Source: Hymenobacter duratus (lineage in GTDB: Bacteria; Bacteroidota; Bacteroidia; Cytophagales; Hymenobacteraceae). Taken from it: a DNA stretch of 64,000 nt. Below the pieces are notes generated by a model. It saw nothing but the letters and a program-made list of their open reading frames with translations, did not search any database and was not told the origin of the DNA. A program made the position numbers and the translations under genes. Below are positions 8,518-17,240 of this stretch, in pieces. Within the stretch, counting starts at the first letter, position 1, and each line of letters opens with the position of its first letter. The DNA lies in the NCBI RefSeq assembly GCF_014698995.1, contig NZ_JACWZZ010000001.1, positions 1,570,501 to 1,634,500 on the forward strand, read 5' to 3'.

Positions 8518-9432
8518 TTAGCCTTCGCCATAAAACGACTCCAGCGCCGCCTTCAAGTGGGGATATTCGAACGTGAAGCCCTGCCGTAGTACCTTTTCAG
8601 CGCTGACGCGTTGGGAGGCCAGCACAATCTCGCTCATCTCGCCCATCATTAGGTTCAGGGCAAATTCCGGTACTTTGGGCAGCACCAGCGGGCGGTGAAG
8701 TACCGCGGCCAGGGTTTCGGTGAATTCCTGATTCGTGACCGGGTGCGGCGATACGGCATTGTAGGTGCCCTGCCACTGTGGCTCTTCCAGCATCTGAATT
8801 AGCAGTCGGCACAGGTCGTCGAGGTGAATCCAGGACATGAACTGCCGGCCCGAACCCAGCGCGGCTCCGGCCATCATTTTTACGGTACGGGCCAGCGGCA
8901 CCAGTGCGCCGCCTTCGGGGCTGAGCACGATGCCGATGCGCGAAATAACGGTACGAATCCCTAGTTTATCTACATCCTGCGCGGCTAGTTCCCATTGCCG
9001 CGACACGTCGGCCAGGAAGTCGGCGGCCGGGGCGGGGGGCGTTTCCTCGTTTACCACCCGGTCGGCGCTGTCGCCATAAATCCCGATGGCAGAGGCCGAG
9101 ATAAATGTGCGGACATGGTGGTTTGGCTTGGCCAGTTCCCGTGCCAGTAGCGTTGTGCCGCCGAGGCGGCTGGTCATGATGTCGCGCTTACGCTCATCCG
9201 TCCATTTGCCTTCCGAGACGCTGGAGCCGGCCAGGTTGATGATGTAGTCGGCATACGGTACTGCCGCTTCATCAATTACCCCCGCACTCGGGTCCCAGCG
9301 AAAACTGCGGTAGTGGCTGGTTGCTGGCTGGCGGCTGAGCAAAGCCACTTCGTAGCCGGCATCAATGAGCATCTCGGCAAGGCGGGTGCCAATCATGCCG
9401 GTACCGCCGCTGATGAGGACTTTTCGGGACAT
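8518..9432 (-). CDS. TIGR01777 family NAD(P)-dependent epimerase/oxidoreductase
   Basis: The product has 304 residues. The N-terminal Rossmann motif GGTGMIGTRLAEML lies at residues 9-22. The central part has INLAGSSVSEGKWT and SASAIGIYGD, and the C-terminal third (LPKVPEFALNLMMGEM, ending in a QGFTFEYPHL segment) is the DUF1731-like tail of the YfcH/TIGR01777 group. These are extended short-chain dehydrogenase-like proteins of unknown substrate. It converges on the PBP1A gene with a 30-bp gap. Confidence 0.9.
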   Translation of the reverse strand: MSRKVLISGGTGMIGTRLAEMLIDAGYEVALLSRQPATSHYRSFRWDPSAGVIDEAAVPYADYIINLAGSSVSEGKWTDERKRDIMTSRLGGTTLLARELAKPNHHVRTFISASAIGIYGDSADRVVNEETPPAPAADFLADVSRQWELAAQDVDKLGIRTVISRIGIVLSPEGGALVPLARTVKMMAGAALGSGRQFMSWIHLDDLCRLLIQMLEEPQWQGTYNAVSPHPVTNQEFTETLAAVLHRPLVLPKVPEFALNLMMGEMSEIVLASQRVSAEKVLRQGFTFEYPHLKAALESFYGEG

Positions 9433-9547
9433 TAGGAAGAGGCTGTTTGCTGTAGGGGCAGCAGAGGGTAGCAGAATAAAGTATACGGGGCAGTGCAGAA
9501 GTAAATCAGGCCGAAAGCTAACAGCTTACGCGTAATTGCCAACAGCG

Positions 9548-10219
9548 TTATTTGCCTATCAGCCGCAAAAATTCGGCGCGTAGTGTGGCATCCGTCCCGA
9601 ATGCTCCACTGTACTCTGCCGTAATGGTGGAACTGCTCGTATCATTCACGCCGCGGCTCATGACGCACAGGTGATCTGCCTCAATCAGTACGGCTACATT
9701 GTCGGTGTGCAGGCTCTGCTTCAGCTCCTCCGCAATCTGGCGCGTGAGGCGTTCCTGCACCTGCGGGCGGCGGGCATAGTACTGCACCACCCGGTTGAGC
9801 TTGCTCAGGCCCACCACGTTTTCGCCGGGCAGGTAGGCCACGTGCGCCTTCCCGATAATGGGCACAAAGTGGTGCTCACAGCAGGAAAAAAGCGTGATGT
9901 CGCGCTCCAGCAGCATCTGGCCGTATTGGTAGCGGTTGTCGAACAGCCGTACCTCGGGGCGGTGTTCCGGGTGCAGGCCCCGGAACCACTCCTGCACGTA
10001 CATTTTGGCGACGCGCCGGGGCGTACCTGCCAAGCTGTCGTCCGTGAGGTCGAGGCCCAGCAACTGCATGATTTCGCGGAAGTGGTCTGTAATGCCCGCA
10101 ATTTTCTCCTCGTCACTCAGCACAAAGGCGTCAGCCCGAAGCGGGGTATGTAAATCGGCGGGCAGGTGTGCGTCGGCAGGGCGCAGGTTGCTGCCCGAAA
10201 CGGGCACGGCATTATCCAT
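9548..10219 (-). CDS. folE: GTP cyclohydrolase I
   Basis: The protein (223 residues) converts GTP to 7,8-dihydroneopterin triphosphate, the entry to folate and biopterin synthesis. The zinc/active-site segment LFSCCEHHFVPIIGKAHVAYLP and the C-terminal MSRGVNDTSSSTITAEYSGAF region are both clear. About 45 residues of poorly conserved N-terminus precede the domain. Its start overlaps the stop of the upstream 6-pyruvoyl-tetrahydropterin synthase gene by 8 bp, so the two are co-transcribed and make consecutive pathway steps. Confidence 0.95.
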   Translation of the reverse strand: MDNAVPVSGSNLRPADAHLPADLHTPLRADAFVLSDEEKIAGITDHFREIMQLLGLDLTDDSLAGTPRRVAKMYVQEWFRGLHPEHRPEVRLFDNRYQYGQMLLERDITLFSCCEHHFVPIIGKAHVAYLPGENVVGLSKLNRVVQYYARRPQVQERLTRQIAEELKQSLHTDNVAVLIEADHLCVMSRGVNDTSSSTITAEYSGAFGTDATLRAEFLRLIGK

Positions 10220-10631
10220 GGTATTCTACAAAATTGCGCTCAGTCTCATATAGCGTGACTGAGAGGGCCAGCGGCGCGGCGAGGTGCTGGCGCAGCCGGT
10301 TCCAGATGACTACCGCTATGTTTTCGGCGGTAGGATTAAGATGGCGAAATTCTTCCGTATCCAGATTCAGATTCCGGTGGTCAAAGGTATCCAGAATCTC
10401 GCGTTTGATGAGGTCACTCAGCCGCTTCATATCATAGACATACCCGGTTTCAGGGTCTGTCTCGCCGGTCAGCCGAACAATAAGCTCGTAGTTGTGGCCA
10501 TGATAGTGGGGGTTGTTGCATTTGCCAAACACACGCTGGTTCTGCTCGTCGCTCCAGGCGGGATTGTGCAGGCGGTGGGCGGCATTGAAGTGCTCTTTGC
10601 GGCAGACGGTTACGGGCATAGTTGAGGTCAA
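10212..10631 (-). CDS. 6-pyruvoyl-tetrahydropterin synthase (PTPS/QueD superfamily)
   Basis: The product has 139 residues. Zinc ligands are His19 (FNAAHR), His44 and His46 in GKCNNPHYHGHNY, with catalytic Cys38. The spacing Cys-x5-HGH is that of PTPS-II enzymes, as in animal biopterin synthesis, rather than the Cys-x3-HGH of queuosine QueD. It would act on the product of the overlapping folE gene to give 6-pyruvoyl-tetrahydropterin. A separate folB at 37043 covers the folate branch. Superfamily assignment is firm; the biopterin assignment rests on the motif spacing and operon. Confidence 0.85.
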   Translation of the reverse strand: MTSTMPVTVCRKEHFNAAHRLHNPAWSDEQNQRVFGKCNNPHYHGHNYELIVRLTGETDPETGYVYDMKRLSDLIKREILDTFDHRNLNLDTEEFRHLNPTAENIAVVIWNRLRQHLAAPLALSVTLYETERNFVEYHG

Positions 10632-10881
10632 CAGGGAGACAGAAAGTTTGTTTGTTCTACGAAGATGAGCGGCTGGACGAAGAACGCGGATAAGCAGTAG
10701 TAAATAGTATTATTTGTAGTTAAACAATATATAATATAACCTATTGAATAAAAATAAAATTAGGGTAAAAAAAAGGAGAGGCGGCCTAGCGAGATGATAG
10801 GACTGTAGTTAAATTTGGTGAGCCGGATTACCAAAACCGGACATAACTGAGACTTCCCTTTCTTTTAATTACTTCATACAC

Positions 10882-11589
10882 ATGAAAAAAGGCGTACTCC
10901 TCTCTCTGCTGATGTTTGTGCTGACGGTGGCTGGCTACGCGCAGAAGTCACCCGTCGACGAAACAGAAATGGCCATCAAAGGCATTCCGCGTAAAGGCCA
11001 ACGAGTGACTATTCAGCTGGACAGCAAGCGGGTTGACGAATCCTGGAAAAAGCAGCTTGATACCCAGTTCGGCAGCAAAGTAAAGGCTGATAAAGGCGTT
11101 TACTCCATGGATGGAGTGGTTATCGAGGACATTTCCAAAACCCCTATCCGGGTTATCAGCAAAATCGACGCTACTCCAACCGGCACGTCGGTGTGGTGGT
11201 CGATTGACCTGGGCAATGCGTACCTGGGCAAAGATGCCACGCCAGTTCAGTGGAAATCGGCGGAGAAATACCTGAAGGATTTCGCCCGTATGCTGTACCG
11301 GGAAGACTTGGCGGTGCAGGTGGCACAGGCTGAACGCTCCCTGTTATCGTCGCAGGATAACCACATGGCCGTGATTCAGAAGTCGGACGCCATCAAGAAA
11401 GACATCGAAAAAAACAAGCTGAAAAAGGCCGAAATTCAGCAGCAGCTGGCGCAGAACGCCGCCGAATTGCTGCAGTACAACAACCTCATCGACCTGAATC
11501 TGAAAGAGCAGGAAGCAGCCCGCACCGACATTGTGAACATGCGCGTGGCGCTGGAAGCCGTGAAGGAGCGTATGAACAAGATTGAATAG
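10882..11589 (+). CDS. Exported coiled-coil protein of unknown function
   Basis: The product has 235 residues. A classical signal peptide (MKKGVLLSLLMFVLTVAGYAQ) is cleaved near residue 21. A globular part with KGIPRKGQRVTIQLDSKRV follows, and about residues 145-235 form a long charged coiled coil rich in E, K and Q. I do not recognise a family. A possible -7 box TAAATTTG lies at 10810-10817, in the 250-bp AT-rich gap before the gene. The gene ends just before a strong terminator. Confidence 0.8.
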   Translation: MKKGVLLSLLMFVLTVAGYAQKSPVDETEMAIKGIPRKGQRVTIQLDSKRVDESWKKQLDTQFGSKVKADKGVYSMDGVVIEDISKTPIRVISKIDATPTGTSVWWSIDLGNAYLGKDATPVQWKSAEKYLKDFARMLYREDLAVQVAQAERSLLSSQDNHMAVIQKSDAIKKDIEKNKLKKAEIQQQLAQNAAELLQYNNLIDLNLKEQEAARTDIVNMRVALEAVKERMNKIE

Positions 11590-11614
11590 GTTTCCGGCCT
11601 ACTCACAAGCCCAC

Positions 11615-11650
11615 AAAAAAAGCCCTGCCGAATCCGGCAGGGCTTTTTTT
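11615..11650. terminator. Bidirectional rho-independent terminator
   Basis: A perfect 10-bp stem AGCCCTGCCG/CGGCAGGGCT (11621-11630 and 11635-11644) with a 4-nt loop is flanked by A7 on the left and T7 on the right, so it can stop transcription from both convergent neighbours. Confidence 0.92.
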
Positions 11651-11673
11651 GTGCGGTTACTCGGTTGCTGCTG

Positions 11674-12267
11674 CTATTTCATCGCCGCCCGCACCTGCTG
11701 CTCGGCCGCTTTTTCGTCCTTCCAGCTCACAATCCGGATTTCGCCGCGTCTTCCCAGGTGCAGATACCATTGGCGAACTACTTCCCGGGCGCCAGGGTAG
11801 TTGCTGATGAAACTCTGCCAGGAGTCAGCTTCGGGCAGAATTTGCTGGCTGGGGCGAGCAGGTACGGCTAGCACTACTGGGCGCATAGTGCCATTGTCGT
11901 CGAGGGTGAGCAGGCCGATAGGGAGTACTTCCAGCACTGTGCCACTCGGCTGTGCTTCGGACAAGACTAGGGCGGCCAGCGGTGGCGAGCCAATAGGGCC
12001 CGCGGCAGTTCCGGGAATGAAGCCGCTGTTGCCCGGGCAGGGCAGAAATTCCACCACCAGGTCGAGGCCGGCCCGGCGTTCCGGCACAAAGTCGCCGCTG
12101 GCCGCGTCGTAGCGCTTGGCGTGGTTAGTGCCGGCTGGCATCTCCACCACTACTTGCAGCAGCTTGCGCTCCGCCGAAAAAGTCGACAATTCTCCAATGT
12201 CCGTGCGGCAGCCGTACAGCAGCATGCTGTTCAGCAATAGAAGCAGAGCACCACCAGAGAAGCGCAT
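11674..12267 (-). CDS. Inorganic pyrophosphatase-like lipoprotein lacking catalytic residues
   Basis: The protein has 197 residues. A lipobox (LLYGC, Cys20) predicts membrane anchoring outside the cytoplasm. Residues 38-195 follow the family I pyrophosphatase fold order: VVVEMPAG, then FLPCPGNSGFIPGT, then PSGTVLEVLPIGLL, then VVLAVP and a C-terminal W-helix. The central DGDPxD motif is replaced by IGSPPLAA at 92-99, so the three metal-binding Asp are missing. Asp102 and Lys104 (E. coli numbering) and the Tyr-Lys pair near the C-terminus also look lost. It is therefore probably a pseudoenzyme. It lies 27 bp downstream of the M1 peptidase gene on the same strand. Confidence 0.75.
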   Translation of the reverse strand: MRFSGGALLLLLNSMLLYGCRTDIGELSTFSAERKLLQVVVEMPAGTNHAKRYDAASGDFVPERRAGLDLVVEFLPCPGNSGFIPGTAAGPIGSPPLAALVLSEAQPSGTVLEVLPIGLLTLDDNGTMRPVVLAVPARPSQQILPEADSWQSFISNYPGAREVVRQWYLHLGRRGEIRIVSWKDEKAAEQQVRAAMK

Positions 12268-12294
12268 ACGGAAGGATGGAAATTACTGCAAAGG

Positions 12295-15279
12295 CTACTG
12301 GGCCAACTGCTCGTCAATGAGTCGGAAGGGGCTCAACTGGTCGAGGCGAAGCACGAAGCGAATCTGGTTTGTGAAATCTTTGCCGCTGGAAGGAAGGCCA
12401 TTGGCATACTGCGAGCCGGCTACCGGGAAGTAGAAGCTCAGCAGCTTACTGAACAGAGGCACCGCAATGCCGGCATCATAGAAAGCGCGCTGGGCACCAC
12501 CATTCTCGGTGACCACAGTAGCTTCCTGGGTAAGGCCAAAGTCGGCGAACAGGCCCAGAGTAGATATCGGCAAATCGGCCTGCAGGTTGAGTGTGGTGAG
12601 CCAGCGGCGGCTGGCAACGGGCAGATAGGCTTTGAAAGCCCCATCCCGGCCATCAAACTGGTGTTGCTGCGCGGCCAGGCTAGGCGAAATCTGCTGGCGG
12701 TCCAGGAACATCGTCTGACGACGGTAATCGGGGCTGCCGCTCAGCCCGATGTAGAATGGCGCGTCATTGGCTTGGTTGAGGAAGCTGCCGCCGAACAACC
12801 GTACCGAGAAGCTTTTCTTGGCGGAATAATAGCGCAGGTAGCTCACTTCGGCGCGTACCAGCGCCGCGGAAGTGCGCACGTTGTCGTCGGTCAGGCTGGG
12901 CGTGAGGTAGTTGAATTCCCCTTTTACGTTCCATTGGTACAGGGCATTACCAGCTTTCAAGCCGTATTCTATCGACTGAATGCTGGACGTAGTGCCGGCA
13001 TCCTGGTCGTCGATGGCCGTGTTGGCCAGTTTCACAGTATGTTGCGGGGCGTTGAAGGCCGAATGGGGGAAGGTGAGGGTTAGGCTGGGCTCCACTTTGC
13101 GGTAACGCTCGAAGCGTTGCAGCAACACCCCAACCACAGCGCGGCGCGTCACTCGCTCCGGCAGAATGTTGAGGTTCAGCATCCCGATGCCATTCAGTTC
13201 CCGCTGGTTGAAGCTATACATGGGCATGGCGAGGTAGCTGAACTTCTTGACGTTCACCAAGCTGTTGTAAAACGCTGCGCCCAGCATGAACTTGTCCGAG
13301 GTGTTAGCGCCCAGCACCGGCATCCAGTTGATGGCCGCCTGGTCCCAGCGTTCCGGACTGAACAGCGGCCGTAGCCGGATCTGCTCCAGAGCCCGGAGGG
13401 AGCCAGTCGTTTTCAGCCGGTCGTCGCGGCGGTTGAGCTGCGGAGTTACGTAAGCCGGGTCGGCTACCACGGCCGCTACATTCTCGTTGCGGAACCATAG
13501 AATGGCGTCATCTTCCTCATCAGTGCGGGCAAACGGCTGGGTCCATTTGGTTTCCAGAACATTGCCACGGGCATCCAGCGTCGCAACCGGAAACGGGAAC
13601 GGGGCCGGCGAATCGTTGCGGACCAGCACCTTGCGCTGCCCCTTTTCTACCTTCGACTTGGAGAGCACCGCATTGTATCGATGCTGGCCGTTAAGCATAT
13701 CCTGGAAGAACCAGCCCAACTTTTGACCTGCTACGGCCTCAAACACCGCCTGCATATCTTCCGGATAGGGGTGGCGGAACTTCCATTGCTCGTAATAGGC
13801 ATGCATTGCCTCATCAAACTTCTCCTGCCCCAGATAAGACGCTAGGTAGTGCAGCAACGAAGCTGTTTTGCTGTACACAATGATGCCGTAGTTGAGCTTG
13901 CCGTATTCTGCGGAAGTGAAATTATTCACTGGCTGATCGAGGGAGCGGCTGGCTACGGCCTGGTAGGGAATCGAGTTGACGGCCGCATTGGGCAAGCCGT
14001 CCAGCGTCAGGGCCCGGGCGCCGGCGCCTTTCGTGGGCAGGCCCAACAAGCCGCCAGTGCCGCCGTTGCGTTCCGCCACGCGGTTTTCGATGTAGGAGTT
14101 TACTCCCTCATCCATCCAGGCAAAGTCTCGCTCGTTACTGGCCAGAATACCGTAAAACCAGTTGTGCCCTACCTCGTGCACAATAGCCGATGGCTGCGTT
14201 ACGGTCACCATTGGGTATTCCATGCCCGAGCCGGCACTTAGGGCCCCGTCTACGGCCGTGGCGGCGCTATACGGGTACTCGCCTACCCAGCGGGAGTAGT
14301 AGACCACTGCCGAGTCTACGTCCTGCAGCCCTTTGAGCCACTTCTCAGCCTCTTTGTTTGTGAAAAGCACCCAGGTATCAACCTGGCGGCCCGAAGGCAG
14401 CGTAACGCCGCTTTTCAATACATTGAATCGTTTATCGGCAAACCAAGCAAAGTCATGCACCTGGTCCTGGGTATAGCGCAGGGTTTTGGTTTCGGGGGCG
14501 GAAAGCGGGAACGATAAATCAGAGCCAAAATCGGCTTGGGCTTTTTTGGTTGCAGTAGCTGCTGCCAGCTGGTTGAGGCGCTGCTCCTCCTCGGGGTTTT
14601 GCAGTACACCCGTAGCGCCTACCGTATAGTTGGCGGGCAGTGTAATGCGGACGTCAAACGAGCCGAATTCCGAATAGAACTCGCCTTGGTCCAGATACGG
14701 CATGGCGTGCCAGCCTTTCCGGTCGTACACGGCCGGCTTCGGGTACCACTGCGTAATCTGGTAGCTCTGCTCCACATGCCCGAAGCGCGAAAACGAATCC
14801 GGAATCTTCACCCGGAAAGGGGTGGTGATGGTGATGCTGGCCCCGGGGGCCAGCCGCTGGGGCAGCGTCAGCTTGGCCATATCCGGGTTTACCGGGTCCA
14901 GCTCCAGCTTGGCCGGCTGGCCGTTCACCTGAAAGTCAAGCTGATCTATGTAGCCGCGCTGGTCCGGGCCGGCAAAGTGAAACTTCCGGCTGCCGTTGCG
15001 CAGCTGCTGTTTCGCAAAGGCTGTATTGTCGTCGCGGTAAGCGTTGGGCCACAGATGAAACCAGATGAAAGGCAGCGCGTCGGGCGAGTTGTTGGTGTAC
15101 ACCAGCTCCTCGCGGCCCGTCAGCAGGTGCTGCTTGTCATCGAGCGTAACATCAATGGAGTAGTTTACCTGCTGCTGCCAGTACGCAGCCGATTTTTGGG
15201 GAGTAGCAGTGGGAGCGGACTGCGCAACTGCAGCCCCGGACATAACCAGCAGCCAGAAACTGGCCAGAATACTTTTCAT
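12295..15279 (-). CDS. M1 family metallopeptidase
   Basis: The product has 994 residues with a signal peptide (MKSILASFWLLVMSGAAVAQ). An aminopeptidase-N-like N-terminal beta domain is followed by the gluzincin site HEVGHNW (His368-Glu369), with the third ligand Glu in WMDEG exactly 18 residues after HEVGH. A GSGMEYP segment corresponds to the exopeptidase GxMEN motif but lacks its Asn. The last 400 residues are beta-rich and end like outer-membrane-associated proteins of the phylum. It probably trims peptides in the periplasm or at the cell surface. The ATG at 15279 is chosen because the signal peptide starts there; the frame is open to 15444. Confidence 0.9.
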   Translation of the reverse strand: MKSILASFWLLVMSGAAVAQSAPTATPQKSAAYWQQQVNYSIDVTLDDKQHLLTGREELVYTNNSPDALPFIWFHLWPNAYRDDNTAFAKQQLRNGSRKFHFAGPDQRGYIDQLDFQVNGQPAKLELDPVNPDMAKLTLPQRLAPGASITITTPFRVKIPDSFSRFGHVEQSYQITQWYPKPAVYDRKGWHAMPYLDQGEFYSEFGSFDVRITLPANYTVGATGVLQNPEEEQRLNQLAAATATKKAQADFGSDLSFPLSAPETKTLRYTQDQVHDFAWFADKRFNVLKSGVTLPSGRQVDTWVLFTNKEAEKWLKGLQDVDSAVVYYSRWVGEYPYSAATAVDGALSAGSGMEYPMVTVTQPSAIVHEVGHNWFYGILASNERDFAWMDEGVNSYIENRVAERNGGTGGLLGLPTKGAGARALTLDGLPNAAVNSIPYQAVASRSLDQPVNNFTSAEYGKLNYGIIVYSKTASLLHYLASYLGQEKFDEAMHAYYEQWKFRHPYPEDMQAVFEAVAGQKLGWFFQDMLNGQHRYNAVLSKSKVEKGQRKVLVRNDSPAPFPFPVATLDARGNVLETKWTQPFARTDEEDDAILWFRNENVAAVVADPAYVTPQLNRRDDRLKTTGSLRALEQIRLRPLFSPERWDQAAINWMPVLGANTSDKFMLGAAFYNSLVNVKKFSYLAMPMYSFNQRELNGIGMLNLNILPERVTRRAVVGVLLQRFERYRKVEPSLTLTFPHSAFNAPQHTVKLANTAIDDQDAGTTSSIQSIEYGLKAGNALYQWNVKGEFNYLTPSLTDDNVRTSAALVRAEVSYLRYYSAKKSFSVRLFGGSFLNQANDAPFYIGLSGSPDYRRQTMFLDRQQISPSLAAQQHQFDGRDGAFKAYLPVASRRWLTTLNLQADLPISTLGLFADFGLTQEATVVTENGGAQRAFYDAGIAVPLFSKLLSFYFPVAGSQYANGLPSSGKDFTNQIRFVLRLDQLSPFRLIDEQLAQ

Positions 15280-15430
15280 ATGCAGCAGCAAGAGGCGAAA
15301 CGATACGCTGAAACGAAAGTAAGGGTCTGCCGCGTATTGGCACGCTTCGGTTTCATAACCTTTCCGGAAAGGGCTGCGTTTGCACCTGTATTCCCATTCT
15401 CCCGCTGGCCGGGAGCTAACCTCGCCGACT

Positions 15431-15853
15431 ATGTCATTCCACAAACAGCCTAAAGACGATACCCAACACCAAAACCATCTTGACGGCGCCGCAAAAATCC
15501 TGGGCAGTGACTTGCAGGAAGAAGCCGACCGTTCCGGTCTCGATAACCACTTTCAGCGCTGGATTGAAGATCTGAAAGATGTCAACAACCCCGAATTGCA
15601 CCAGATAGTAGTGGACATGCAGGAGTTGAAGGCACACTTCAACGGCGGAGCCATTGACAAAGACGTGGTGTCGCGCCTATTGCGCCGCCTCGGTGACAAC
15701 ACAACCAAAGCAGCTGTTTTCGCCGAAAATCCCAATACTGCAGAGCGGGTTGTGAAGCTGGGCGACGCGCTGAGCGCAGCGGCCAAACAGGTATCTGGTG
15801 CGCAGTCGTCGGCTGAGCAGGATCTGAAGCAGGATTCGGCGGCCAACAGCTAG
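15431..15853 (+). CDS. Hypothetical soluble acidic protein
   Basis: The product has 140 residues, without signal peptide or membrane segment, largely helical and charged, with a C-terminus rich in A, S, Q and D. The ATG at 15431 is used; the frame extends to 15380 within the region divergent from the M1 peptidase gene. I do not recognise a family. A terminator follows immediately. Confidence 0.7.
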   Translation: MSFHKQPKDDTQHQNHLDGAAKILGSDLQEEADRSGLDNHFQRWIEDLKDVNNPELHQIVVDMQELKAHFNGGAIDKDVVSRLLRRLGDNTTKAAVFAENPNTAERVVKLGDALSAAAKQVSGAQSSAEQDLKQDSAANS

Positions 15854-15874
15854 CAGAACTACTAATAGAAAACG

Positions 15875-15903
15875 AAAGGCGCCTCCGGTGGGGGCGCCTT
15901 TTT
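15875..15903 (+). terminator. Rho-independent terminator
   Basis: Stem AAAGGCGCC/GGCGCCTTT (15875-15883 and 15893-15901) with a 9-nt loop and a T-run following on the plus strand, just after the gene ending at 15853. Confidence 0.85.
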
Positions 15904-15931
15904 CGTGTGGTCTTATGCCACTATGAAAAGC

Positions 15932-15965
15932 AAAAGCCGGTTTCTGCTGAGAGAAACCGGCTTTT
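15932..15965 (-). terminator. Terminator of the rpsP-rplS operon
   Basis: Perfect 14-bp stem AAAAGCCGGTTTCT/AGAAACCGGCTTTT with a 6-nt loop, 19 bp beyond the rplS stop. Read on the minus strand the stem ends in a T-run. Confidence 0.9.
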
Positions 15966-15984
15966 GTATAAAAAGCAAAAAAGC

Positions 15985-16362
15985 TTATGCTTCGGTAGCA
16001 ACCACCGTGCGACGCTTCTCTTTGATACGAGCCGCTTTGCCCGACAGGCCACGCAGGTAGAACAGACGAGCACGGCGTACTTTACCACGACGGATTACTT
16101 CGATCTTGTCGATGTTAGGCGACAGGAGTGGGAAGATACGCTCGGTACCAATCTGGTTGGAGATTTTCCGAACCGTGAAAGTCTCACCGTTGGAGTTGGA
16201 GTTTTTGCGCTGGATAACTACACCCTGGAACTGCTGAACACGCTCCTTGTTGCCCTCACGAATCTTTACGTGGACGTTGATGGTGTCGCCGGCAGCAAAG
16301 GCGGGGAAGCTGGCGCGGCGCTCCTGGGATTCCTGCTGAATAAAATCGAGTAGTACGCTCAT
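15985..16362 (-). CDS. rplS: 50S ribosomal protein L19 (bL19)
   Basis: The protein has 125 residues, the normal length. It has the characteristic [29 protein letters not shown] segment and [32 protein letters not shown] near the C-terminus. L19 sits at the interface of the ribosomal subunits. It is last in the order rpsP-rimM-trmD-rplS and is separated from trmD by 183 bp, where a promoter-like sequence for rplS is visible. Confidence 0.97.
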   Translation of the reverse strand: MSVLLDFIQQESQERRASFPAFAAGDTINVHVKIREGNKERVQQFQGVVIQRKNSNSNGETFTVRKISNQIGTERIFPLLSPNIDKIEVIRRGKVRRARLFYLRGLSGKAARIKEKRRTVVATEA

Positions 16363-16420
16363 GGCTGAAAAAACTGTGAAGGACGGCCGCGCCGCCCGAG
16401 GGGTTTCGGGTAAAGAGGCG

Positions 16421-16452
16421 CAAATATAGCCCTCTGGTTTGATGATTACAAC
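16421..16452 (-). promoter_or_regulatory. Putative internal promoter for rplS
   Basis: On the minus strand GTTG (16452-16449), 20 bp, then TATATTTG (16428-16421) approximates the Bacteroidota TTTG-N19/21-TAnnTTTG promoter. It lies 58 bp upstream of the rplS start, in the trmD-rplS gap. Confidence 0.5.
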
Positions 16453-16545
16453 TGTGAGAATGAGACGGCTGAGGAAATGTCGAGAATACGTGCGCTAAAG
16501 GCACTTTACTTTCGCTATTTCGCACAGCCTCTTGGTTTTCACAGC

Positions 16546-17220
16546 TTAAGAAAGCAAGTCCGGGCGGCGCTGGCGGGTTCTTTCCAGAGCCTGGTCGTGC
16601 CGCCAGACGTCAATTTTGGGGGTATTGCCGGAGAGCAGAATCTCAGGTACGGATTGACCGCGCCACTCGGCCGGCCGGGTATATACTGGTGGTGCCAGCA
16701 GATTATCCTGAAATGAGTCGCTCAGCGCCGATTCCTCGTTGCCCAGCACGCCCGGCAACAGCCGTACCACCGCATCTACCAGAACCGCCGCGCCCATTTC
16801 CCCCCCGCTCAGCACATAGTCGCCGATGCTGATTTCGTGGGTGATATAGGCCTGCCGAATCCGCTCGTCGATGCCCTTGTAGTGTCCGCACAGAATGAGC
16901 AGGTTGCCCGCCAGCGACAGTCGGTTGACAAGTGGCTGACGGAGGGTTTCGCCGTCGGGTGTCAGGTAAATGATGGCGTCGTAGCTGCGCTGAGCCAGAA
17001 GCTCATCGAAGCAGGCCGCAATGGGTTCTACCCGCAGTACCATGCCAGCTCCGCCTCCAAACACATAGTCATCAATCTGACCGTGCTTGTTGATGGCGTA
17101 ACGGCGCAGGTCGTGCAGCTGGATTTCGGCCAGCCCTTTGTCCTGTGCACGCTTCACGATGGAATGCGCAAAGGGGCTGACCAGCAAATCCGGCTGGCAC
17201 GTCACGATGTCGATACGCAT
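16546..17220 (-). CDS. trmD: tRNA (guanine37-N1)-methyltransferase TrmD
   Basis: The protein has 224 residues. It uses S-adenosylmethionine to methylate G37 of tRNAs and so prevents frameshifting. The N-terminal [13 protein letters not shown] and the trefoil-knot segment [27 protein letters not shown] are diagnostic, as is the [17 protein letters not shown] loop. It starts 20 bp after rimM and is clearly in the same transcript. Confidence 0.97.
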   Translation of the reverse strand: MRIDIVTCQPDLLVSPFAHSIVKRAQDKGLAEIQLHDLRRYAINKHGQIDDYVFGGGAGMVLRVEPIAACFDELLAQRSYDAIIYLTPDGETLRQPLVNRLSLAGNLLILCGHYKGIDERIRQAYITHEISIGDYVLSGGEMGAAVLVDAVVRLLPGVLGNEESALSDSFQDNLLAPPVYTRPAEWRGQSVPEILLSGNTPKIDVWRHDQALERTRQRRPDLLS

Positions 17221-17240
17221 AGCTTGGCAGAATAGAGTCG

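Noticed and set aside
12250..12300. Possible frameshift or fusion between the M1 peptidase and the pyrophosphatase-like gene
   Set aside because: The second gene has its own ATG and lipoprotein signal peptide and lies after a proper stop codon with a 27-bp gap.
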